A DNA stretch of 5,309 nucleotides from NCBI GenBank assembly GCA_964429355.1, contig CAYSCH010000525.1, positions 1 through 5,309 of the forward strand, in the 5' to 3' direction. Shown here one piece after another: positions 1 through 4,292 of this stretch. The notes beneath the pieces were generated by a model. It saw nothing but the letters and a program-made list of their open reading frames with translations. It was not told where the DNA came from and did not search any database. Origin of the DNA: JAAYAY01 sp964429355. GTDB taxonomy: Bacteria; Planctomycetota; Planctomycetia; Pirellulales; Thermoguttaceae. Position numbers and translations under genes: made by a program. Within the stretch, counting starts at the first letter, position 1; each line of letters begins with the position of its first letter.

Positions 1-18
1 GCGATGGAGGGCCGCCCC

Positions 19-54
19 GGCACTGGCAGAGCGCAGAGCCAGTGGCACACGAAA
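19..54. repeat. 36-bp palindromic repeat, copy 1
   Basis: This copy is identical over 36 bases to positions 184-219. Its core is an inverted repeat, CACTGGC (21-27) and GCCAGTG (38-44), around a 10-base loop, AGAGCGCAGA. It is followed by GCACACGAAA. A hairpin-forming extragenic repeat of this kind resembles the short palindromic repeats scattered through planctomycete genomes; that comparison is from memory. Confidence 0.85.
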
Positions 55-183
55 GAGGCAAGCGGATGGATCCTATGGGAGTCATACCTGGCGGGTGAGG
101 TTGCAGGACGCACCCGGCGTCTGGTGCGTATCGATGAGACTTGCCGAGGGCGCTGACACGCGGATGAAACCGACTGCTCCTGG

Positions 184-219
184 GGCACTGGCAGAGCGCA
201 GAGCCAGTGGCACACGAAA
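184..219. repeat. 36-bp palindromic repeat, copy 2
   Basis: This is an exact copy of 19-54 in the same orientation, 165 bp downstream, with the same 7-bp stem and 10-base loop. The bases flanking the two copies do not match, so the repeated unit is about 36 bp and not part of a longer duplication. Confidence 0.85.
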
Positions 220-431
220 CGGGCAGTGTGGTCACTTCTTCTGGCCGGTGCGAGCAGAGCGGCAATCGCCGACCTTGGAGTTGGCTCGGCTGGCTTCTGC
301 AGCGGTGCCGGTCTGGGACCGCGGTGAGTGTCTACTCCACCTGCCGTATGCGAAGCGAATGGATCACTTGAGGAGCTGGATGCGGGAGGGGCGTCACGAA
401 GGGTGATGGCCGGAGTTGCCCGCACATAGCG

Positions 432-461
432 TTGGAGAATCCCCTGTTTCGGGAGTACAAT
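432..461 (+). promoter_or_regulatory. Predicted sigma70-type promoter for the sigma-factor operon
   Basis: The -35 is TTGGAG (432-437), followed by an 18-bp spacer and a -10 TACAAT (456-461). The -10 matches the TATAAT consensus at five of six positions and is the same hexamer as in the promoter at 4119-4124. The expected start of transcription is near 468. This would give the sigma gene a leader of roughly 215 nt that includes the hairpin at 461-481 and the inverted-repeat element at 565-664. No better promoter was seen between here and the gene. The call rests on sequence only. Confidence 0.5.
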
Positions 462-481
462 TGCCGCGTGGTGAGCGGCAA
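461..481 (+). promoter_or_regulatory. Perfect 7-bp inverted repeat overlapping the predicted -10 and start site
   Basis: TTGCCGC (461-467) and GCGGCAA (475-481) flank a 7-base loop. The left arm begins at the last base of the predicted -10 and the loop covers the expected transcription start. The position would suit an operator bound by a repressor. It could equally be a chance hairpin in GC-rich DNA. Confidence 0.35.
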
Positions 482-561
482 ACGGTCTGGTAAAGTCCAC
501 GCCAACCGCGGTATCGGCGCGTCATTGTTGTAAGAAGCAGCCGCTTCAGGCGACCAATACT

Positions 562-667
562 TTAGGGATGACTCAGAAATAACTTCCAGTTCTTCTGACG
601 CCTCACCCTGCTGTCTCCCACAAAGGGGAGAGGGGTAGTGGCGAAGTTATTTCTGAGTCATCCCTTA
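562..667. mobile_element. MITE-like element with 22-23 bp terminal inverted repeats and TTA duplications
   Basis: The left arm 564-586 and right arm 643-665 are perfect reverse complements over 23 bases (left arm begins AGGGATGACTCAGAAATAAC). They enclose 56 bp. Taking the element as GGG(565) to CCC(664), it is 100 bp long and is flanked on both sides by TTA (562-564 and 665-667), as expected for target duplication at a TA or TTA site. The loop holds a second small hairpin, TCTCCC (614-619) with GGGAGA (626-631). There is no coding capacity, so movement would need a transposase supplied elsewhere. TA duplication is the habit of IS630/Tc1-mariner transposases, but the source family is a guess. 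The element lies in the sigma-factor leader, and its right duplication overlaps the first base of that gene's Shine-Dalgarno sequence. An alternative is a fixed regulatory or terminator hairpin. Confidence 0.65.
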
Positions 668-673
668 GGAGGG
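667..673 (+). promoter_or_regulatory. Ribosome binding site for the sigma factor (supports the TTG start)
   Basis: AGGAGGG lies 10 bases before the TTG at 684 and decides the start. The frame upstream is closed by TAG at 666-668, and no in-frame ATG lies near. The site directly abuts the 3' arm of the inverted-repeat element, so an RNA stem formed by that element would end one base before it. Confidence 0.8.
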
Positions 674-683
674 AAGCTCTGAA

Positions 684-1208
684 TTGCTCAATGAGAACCT
701 AGAGTCGCTGTTTGAGAGATGGCTCATTGAGCATAAGGGCGTCGTCCTGAAGGTGGCCCGTGCCTACACGGTGACGACCGAGGATTGCCAGGACTTGGCC
801 CAGGAAATCCTGCTCCAGGTTTGGCGATCCTTGCCGCAGTTTCAGGGCCGAGCCAGCGCAACCACCTGGTTTTACCGCGTGGCGCTGAATACCGCGCTCG
901 GCTGGCACCGCAAAGAGCGACGGCGCCAGAATCGCCAACAACCGATTCTTGCGATTGAAGACCTGTCGGTCGCTGGATTGGACAGTTCTCAACAACTTGT
1001 TCAGCGTGAAGTGGTCGAACGGCTCTATGCTGCCATCAGGCAGTTGCCCAGAACCGATGCAGCGCTGGTTCTGCTCTACTTGGACGACCGGAGCTATCGC
1101 CAGATGGCCGAGGTGCTGGGCATTTCCGAAAGCAACGTGGGCGTGAAATTGAATCGCGCGAAAAAGGCTCTGGGCGAACTGATGAAGGACGAGTCCCATG
1201 AATCCTGA
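684..1208 (+). CDS. ECF-type RNA polymerase sigma factor
   Basis: This 174-residue protein has the two-domain layout of extracytoplasmic-function sigma factors. Region 2 covers about residues 14-80: DLAQEILLQVWRSL at 37-50 is the core-polymerase and -10 binding segment, and TTWFYRVALNTAL at 60-72 continues it. Region 4 covers about 109-167, with LPRTDAALVLLYL and a helix-turn-helix at 127-153 (SYRQMAEVLGISESNVGVKL) for -35 recognition. There is no sigma70 region 1 or 3, and the length is normal for the family. It starts at TTG, backed by AGGAGGG 10 bases upstream. Its last 11 bases overlap the next gene, a membrane protein, which suggests translational coupling and a sigma/anti-sigma pair. 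The leader carries a MITE-like element. The family assignment is firm; the ECF subgroup and regulon cannot be read from the sequence. Confidence 0.93.
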   Translation: MLNENLESLFERWLIEHKGVVLKVARAYTVTTEDCQDLAQEILLQVWRSLPQFQGRASATTWFYRVALNTALGWHRKERRRQNRQQPILAIEDLSVAGLDSSQQLVQREVVERLYAAIRQLPRTDAALVLLYLDDRSYRQMAEVLGISESNVGVKLNRAKKALGELMKDESHES

Positions 1209-1821
1209 CAGCTTCAAGCAAGCCTGGCAGACACAAACGTCGCAAACCCGTCTGACGATCAATGCCGAACTGCTCCTGAAGGAGGTGCGACGGAACCAGC
1301 GGCAGTTCACCGCCACCATCTTTTGGCGGGATGTTCGTGAGGTCGGTGTAGGTCTTTTGATGGTACCCTTGTGGCTTTACCTTGGGGTTAAGCACTCTCT
1401 GCCTTGGACATGGTATTTGGCGGTACCGGCGCTCTTGTGGATTGTCGGGTACATGCTAGCGGACCGGGTGCGTCACAAACGGCAACCACTCGAGCCGGGC
1501 GAACCACTTCACCAGCACGTGGAGAGTTCGCTGGCTCAGCTTGAGCATCAGATCTGGTTGCTTCAGAATGTACTCTGGTGGTGTCTCCTACCTCTGATTG
1601 GTCCCTTGCTGGCCTTCTTGGGCCAAGTTGCCTGGGAGGTACGGACGGGCGGTTGGTGGACGGCTCTCTTGCTAGCAGGAGAGGTGGCCTTCGTAGTTAT
1701 CGTTTTTGCTGGTGTTTACTGGCTGAACCAAATCGCCGTCCGCTCCGAGCTTGGGCCACGACGTCAGGAGTTAGAGGCGTTGCTCAGGAGCCTCAAGGAT
1801 GAAACCCCTACCGTGACGTGA
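1198..1821 (+). CDS. Four-helix membrane protein, candidate anti-sigma factor
   Basis: The 207-residue protein starts at ATG 1198 inside the end of the sigma gene, with AAGGA (1185-1189) 8 bases upstream. The N-terminal 45 residues are polar and probably cytosolic. Four hydrophobic segments follow at about 48-64, 69-88, 120-143 and 153-176, with a charged loop at 89-118 and a charged, probably helical C-terminal tail (177-207). This topology puts both ends and the middle loop in the cytoplasm. Overlap with an ECF sigma gene implies it senses or anchors at the membrane and holds the sigma factor inactive, a role inferred from context. It lacks the HxxxCxxC zinc motif of the classical anti-sigma domain, so it would be a different type. 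I do not recognise a named family. Convergent with the lipoprotein gene, 38 bp away, with no clear terminator hairpin in between. Confidence 0.75.
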   Translation: MNPDSFKQAWQTQTSQTRLTINAELLLKEVRRNQRQFTATIFWRDVREVGVGLLMVPLWLYLGVKHSLPWTWYLAVPALLWIVGYMLADRVRHKRQPLEPGEPLHQHVESSLAQLEHQIWLLQNVLWWCLLPLIGPLLAFLGQVAWEVRTGGWWTALLLAGEVAFVVIVFAGVYWLNQIAVRSELGPRRQELEALLRSLKDETPTVT

Positions 1822-1859
1822 TCATCAAAGGCGTACTGGTCCTACTCCCCTTTTCCAGG

Positions 1860-2774
1860 TCATTGTCCACTCAGCTTGGCCGCCGCCCTCTTTGTCTCGT
1901 CGCCATCGGTTGGCCCAATCCACTTCTCCCAATCAAAGCCCGTGTCGGCCGGCGGAGTCGTCTGCTTCATGTGGAATTGACATTCGCCGCCGACATCCAA
2001 ATCCCAGTCAATCTCGAAATAGGCCAAAATCCCACCGGCCCACTCCAGTTTCTTGGGCCAGGTTGTGGGGGAAGGGGCGCCCATGAAGTCGGCATAGACC
2101 AGCCACACTCCGAATCGGCCTGATGGTGGCTCAGCGTTTCCTATCGGCAGCACGAAACTGTCGGATCGGGCGGAATGGACAATCGTCTCCCGGTCTACAT
2201 CTTTCACACCCACCGGATGCCACTCGGCGGATACCAGGGGAGTGTCTTGCGTGACAGGCGACTGGATTGTACCTGTTCCGTCGTAAGCACGGATCAAGAC
2301 GGCCGCAAAATCATTGTCGACTCCCTTGCCCGGATCGATACCCCCGTAGCGTTCGGTCCGATGCTTGCCGTGGGCCCGCAGCAGATAGGGCACATTCGGC
2401 CAGAGCCACATCTTGTCGGCATCCCACACCCGCACCCGGCTCATCCAGTCCAGCTCCCGGTAGGCCAGACGGCTGTTCCAGATCTCACGGTGCTCGTCGT
2501 CGCCCGGGCGTGTAAGTTCGATCCAAAGGGTAAACGCATTCTGCACATCGGGCGTATCGGGCAAGTCACCGCGCTGCAAGCACAGCTTTCCGCGCAGCAG
2601 CGGCTCGCCGACCGGTCCTGCCGGATCGGCTGGATCCTGGGGCGGCCAATAGACTCCGAAGTCGAGCACGTTCTCCGGAGCAGGCACCGGCTCGGGTGTT
2701 GGCACCGGCGAATTTCCGCAGCCCCAGATTGGAGCGGAGAGAAATATGACCGCGAATGATTCAAGTAGCCTCAT
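1860..2774 (-). CDS. Predicted lipoprotein of unknown function
   Basis: This 304-residue protein begins with a short signal peptide, MRLLESFAVIFLSAPIWGC, whose IWGC fits a loose lipobox with lipidation at Cys19. A proline-rich linker follows (about 22-35, SPVPTPEPVPAPEN). The rest (36-304) is a soluble, tryptophan- and aspartate-rich domain with no motif or internal repeat I recognise, probably mostly beta strands. It would be anchored in a membrane facing the periplasm. The ATG at 2774 is preceded by a weak AAAGAG 8 bases upstream. It lies downstream of the secreted hydrolase gene on the same strand, but 231 bp of repeat-filled DNA separate them, so co-transcription is uncertain. The long clean frame and signal peptide make the gene convincing; the function is unknown. 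A + strand frame at 2175-2759 is its shadow. Confidence 0.8.
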   Translation of the reverse strand: MRLLESFAVIFLSAPIWGCGNSPVPTPEPVPAPENVLDFGVYWPPQDPADPAGPVGEPLLRGKLCLQRGDLPDTPDVQNAFTLWIELTRPGDDEHREIWNSRLAYRELDWMSRVRVWDADKMWLWPNVPYLLRAHGKHRTERYGGIDPGKGVDNDFAAVLIRAYDGTGTIQSPVTQDTPLVSAEWHPVGVKDVDRETIVHSARSDSFVLPIGNAEPPSGRFGVWLVYADFMGAPSPTTWPKKLEWAGGILAYFEIDWDLDVGGECQFHMKQTTPPADTGFDWEKWIGPTDGDETKRAAAKLSGQ

Positions 2775-2810
2775 GGATCATGCTCTTTGCAGAGTGGCTG
2801 TGGCGAGGGG

Positions 2811-2850
2811 AACGGAGCGCGGGGCAAGGCCGGGCGGCTATCGTGGTGGT
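2811..2850. repeat. GC-rich repeat, copy A (most divergent)
   Basis: AGCGCGGGGCAAG followed by a diverged right arm and GCGGCTATCGTGG. It shares the pattern of copy B 60 bp downstream, including the preceding GAGGGGAAC against GAGAGGAAC. The palindrome of the intact unit is lost here because the right arm reads GCCGGGCGG. Confidence 0.75.
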
Positions 2851-2870
2851 GGTTTGTCCGTGACGAGAGG

Positions 2871-2910
2871 AACCAAGCGCGGGGCAAGCCCACGCGGCTA
2901 TCATGGTGGG
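2871..2910. repeat. GC-rich palindromic repeat, copy B (best-preserved hairpin)
   Basis: The core CGCGGGGCAAGCCCACGCG folds as CGCG plus GGG against CCC plus CGCG with one bulged A and a CAAG loop. GGCTATCATGG follows. It is the cleanest example of the unit and begins exactly 60 bp after copy A. The unit behaves like a REP-type extragenic palindrome lying between two - strand genes. Confidence 0.8.
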
Positions 2911-2933
2911 CAGGCTGAAGCCGGGACTCCAAC

Positions 2934-3000
2934 GAGCGCGGGGCAATCGCACGCGGCTACCTCCAGGACGACTATTCTTCAGGGAATCACGGAAGGCCGT
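2934..3000. repeat. GC-rich repeat, copy C (long form, 67 bp)
   Basis: It starts with the same GAGCGCGGGGCAA core, 59 bp after copy B, and continues through CAGGACGAC and GGGAATCA to AAGGCC. By hand alignment about 55 of 67 bases match copy D at 3801-3867 in the same orientation. It ends 5 bases before the stop codon of the SGNH hydrolase gene. Confidence 0.8.
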
Positions 3001-3005
3001 TTGGT

Positions 3006-3680
3006 TCATTGCTTCTTCGGCAGGCAGTTCAACACACTGGCAGCCACAGCGGCTCCCTGAGCCGTTTTTCCCTTATCGTTGAAATGAACGCCGTCGCCGG
3101 AATGCCAATCAGGATGTTGCTCCACAAGCCCGTACAGATCGTTCGCAGGTATGCCATGTTCTTGCATGATGGCAGCGGCGATCCGGTTCCTTTCCTTGAC
3201 TCGCTCCGTCTGATCAGTGAGTTTCGACAAGTCGTCGCGATCACGCATGGGGGTTGTTGTGGCCCAAATCAACTGGGCATGGCCTGCGCCTTTTTGGAAA
3301 GTTTCCAGCAATCGCAGCAGGCCATCCCGGTACTGGTCCTCCGTGTACCCCCAGCCGTGAAGGCCGTTGTTGAAGTGGATGACTGCGAAGGGGTACTGTT
3401 TCAGCAAGAGCTGCACCTCGTCGGGAAAGGAAGGATCTGAAACGCATTTGGAGGTCGTGAGCCGGGCGCAGCAGGCCTTGCCTGCGAGACCCTTTTCGAC
3501 TTCTTCGAAATATCCCCTTGCGATCGAGTCACCGATGAGCAGGACTCTCGGCAAATCGTCCTTGTCGGCGTCCGTGACCCAAATATCTGCCCATTCGATC
3601 CGCTCTCGGATCGGCTGCTCCGCAGAAACGAGTTGGGTGATGGCAAGGACCGGGATCAGTGCGATGGCGAATCGTCTCAT
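3006..3680 (-). CDS. Secreted SGNH/GDSL-family hydrolase (probable carbohydrate or lipid esterase)
   Basis: The 224-residue precursor starts at ATG 3680, set by AGGAGG (3690-3695) 9 bases upstream. A longer in-frame start at 3857 would only translate the upstream repeat. Residues 1-20 (MRRFAIALIPVLAITQLVSA) are a signal peptide, so the enzyme acts outside the cytoplasm. SGNH blocks are visible: VLLIGDSIARGY (46-57) with nucleophile Ser52; IHFNNGLHGW (101-110), matching the block III Asn region with Asn104/Asn105; and DGVHF (196-200), where Asp196 and His199 complete the triad. Cysteines at 70, 71 and 79 might form a disulfide. The family cleaves esters such as acetyl groups on glycans or lipid acyl chains, and the substrate here cannot be told. 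Direct repeats C and D bracket the gene. The family call is strong and the specific activity unknown. Confidence 0.88.
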   Translation of the reverse strand: MRRFAIALIPVLAITQLVSAEQPIRERIEWADIWVTDADKDDLPRVLLIGDSIARGYFEEVEKGLAGKACCARLTTSKCVSDPSFPDEVQLLLKQYPFAVIHFNNGLHGWGYTEDQYRDGLLRLLETFQKGAGHAQLIWATTTPMRDRDDLSKLTDQTERVKERNRIAAAIMQEHGIPANDLYGLVEQHPDWHSGDGVHFNDKGKTAQGAAVAASVLNCLPKKQ

Positions 3681-3689
3681 GAAGGTTGT

Positions 3690-3695
3690 CCTCCT
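3690..3695 (-). promoter_or_regulatory. Ribosome binding site fixing the hydrolase start
   Basis: On the - strand this reads AGGAGG, 9 bases before the ATG at 3680. It lies directly in front of the signal peptide and rules out the upstream in-frame start at 3857. Confidence 0.85.
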
Positions 3696-3701
3696 GGCTG
3701 A

Positions 3702-3720
3702 ATGGCCTTGCGTGATTCCC
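3702..3720. repeat. Inverted repeat fragment E in the hydrolase leader
   Basis: These 19 bases, ATGGCCTTGCGTGATTCCC, are the reverse complement of the end of copy D (3849-3867) with one mismatch, and of copy C (2982-3000) with two. Only this end of the repeat is present; beyond it the similarity fades. Paired with copy D it could fold the hydrolase leader into a long stem just upstream of the ribosome binding site. Confidence 0.75.
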
Positions 3721-3800
3721 AGAAGAAACTGTGGCAAGGCGATTAGGAACTCGATGCGACGGGACTGACAGAGTTCGTAGGCAAAACACGGATGGAACGC

Positions 3801-3867
3801 GAGCGCGGGGCAAGTCCACGCGGCTATCTTCAGGACGACAATACTCCCGGGAATCATGCAAGGCCAT
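3801..3867. repeat. GC-rich repeat, copy D (long form, 67 bp)
   Basis: Same orientation as copy C and about 82 percent identical to it by hand count, 867 bp away. Its core AGCGCGGGGCAAGTCCACGCG keeps most of the hairpin. It lies upstream of the hydrolase gene, and a - strand frame reading through it gives the peptide VVLKIAAWTCPA, a probable annotation artefact. Confidence 0.8.
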
Positions 3868-4095
3868 TTCGTGGTGATCGTTACTCAGACTCTCGGGCAA
3901 ATTGGTCTGAGGACCATCCTAACGATCCTCAGCAGGAGCCTACAAGTCATCGGCCCGGTGGACTTGGATTCGTTTGCCGCTGTCGTCGGAGGCAAATTGG
4001 CTGACGGCAGGCATAGCACGACACCACCTCGAATGGGCGACCGAGCAAGCGGTCGCCGTTGGCCCTTCCGTGTGCGTTTGCCTGCGTCGCTGAGG
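3868..4095. other. Non-coding gap between divergent genes
   Basis: No gene is convincing here on either strand; the open frames lack motifs and ribosome binding sites. It separates the - strand hydrolase from the + strand microprotein. Visible structure is an inverted repeat CTGAGGA (3907-3913) and TCCTCAG (3926-3932), the hairpin at 4036-4057, and a short direct repeat GGCAAATTGG (near 3896 and 3992). I found no good - strand promoter for the hydrolase; TTGTAG and TAGGAT spaced 18 bp apart near 3917-3947 is only a weak candidate. Confidence 0.5.
4036..4057. other. Perfect 8-bp GC-rich hairpin
   Basis: GGCGACCG (4036-4043) and CGGTCGCC (4050-4057) enclose the loop AGCAAG. No T-run follows on either strand, so it does not look like an intrinsic terminator. 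It lies 38 bp upstream of the microprotein promoter and might be an operator or a leftover palindromic repeat. Confidence 0.45.
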
Positions 4096-4124
4096 TTGCC
4101 CGGCCGATCTCTCGCAGCTACAAT
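4096..4124 (+). promoter_or_regulatory. Strong sigma70-type promoter of the microprotein gene
   Basis: TTGCCC (4096-4101), a 17-bp spacer and TACAAT (4119-4124) give a near-consensus housekeeping promoter. Transcription would start near 4131, leaving a leader of about 35 nt before the ATG at 4167. The only + strand gene placed to use it is the 38-codon gene. Confidence 0.65.
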
Positions 4125-4155
4125 CCCCCGAGTGGCCGGAGATAATGCGCACGCA

Positions 4156-4162
4156 AAGGAAG
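4156..4162 (+). promoter_or_regulatory. Ribosome binding site of the microprotein gene
   Basis: AAGGAAG ends 4 bases before the ATG at 4167, with its GGA core 6 bases away. Together with the promoter at 4096-4124 it is the main evidence that the very short frame is translated. Confidence 0.65.
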
Positions 4163-4166
4163 TATC

Positions 4167-4283
4167 ATGGGTTGCTCCACCTGTTTGCACGGGCAATGCA
4201 CGGGGCGCTGCCAGAAGGAAGAGAAGGGCAAGAAAAAGAAGCGGAAGAAGAAACGCAAGGGCAAGAAGGGCAAGAAAGAGTGA
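4167..4283 (+). CDS. 38-residue Cys-rich, Lys/Arg-tailed microprotein (unrecognised)
   Basis: The product has two parts. Residues 1-15 (MGCSTCLHGQCTGRC) hold four cysteines in the spacing C-x2-C-x4-C-x3-C, at 3, 6, 11 and 15, with His8. From residue 17 to 38, 16 of 22 residues are Lys or Arg. The cysteines could bind Zn or an Fe-S cluster, and the tail would bind nucleic acid or acidic polymers such as ribosomal RNA; both roles are inferred. There is no signal peptide or membrane segment, so it is probably cytosolic. A near-consensus promoter and a ribosome binding site precede it at proper distances, and it stops at TGA 9 bp short of the convergent DUF1295 gene. The lysine part comes from a purine-rich tract, so chance coding is possible, but the Gly and Arg codons (GGC, CGC, CGG) place C at codon positions within that tract. 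I know no family like it. Confidence 0.6.
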   Translation: MGCSTCLHGQCTGRCQKEEKGKKKKRKKKRKGKKGKKE

Positions 4284-4292
4284 ATTATCAAG

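Larger units (their letters stand above)
1..431. other. Non-coding, repeat-bearing stretch with no supportable gene
   Basis: Apart from the two 36-bp repeats I see no gene here. A + strand frame open from a GTG at 95 to 406 (103 codons) runs through the second repeat, which it translates as ALAERRASGTRN, and it resembles no family I know. Frame 1 is open from the window edge to the TGA ending at 159, but it also reads through the first repeat. No long - strand frame exists. The stretch may contain the decayed end of a gene to the left, but nothing shows which one. Confidence 0.5.

Noticed and set aside
95..406. 103-codon + strand frame with GTG start
   Set aside because: It translates through the 36-bp repeat, has no clear ribosome binding site and no recognisable motif; probably spurious.
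699..1319. 206-codon - strand frame
   Set aside because: It is the antisense of the sigma factor gene, whose protein motifs are unmistakable.
1822..1859. Bidirectional terminator between convergent genes
   Set aside because: The 38-bp gap contains no stable inverted repeat with a T-run.
2175..2759. 194-codon + strand frame
   Set aside because: Shadow of the lipoprotein gene, which has a signal peptide and a longer frame on the other strand.
2811..2960. CRISPR-like array (regular 60-bp spacing)
   Set aside because: Only three degenerate copies, 'spacers' between A and B are themselves similar, and no cas genes are present.
3681..3857. 59-residue N-terminal extension of the SGNH hydrolase
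   Set aside because: It translates repeat copy D and bypasses both the AGGAGG site and the signal peptide start at 3680.
2934..3867. Integron gene cassette with attC-like ends
   Set aside because: The repeats show a GC-rich REP-like hairpin, not the R/L box structure of attC sites, and no integrase is in the window; kept only as a direct-repeat observation.
4036..4057. Intrinsic terminator
   Set aside because: The hairpin is strong but no T-run follows on either strand.
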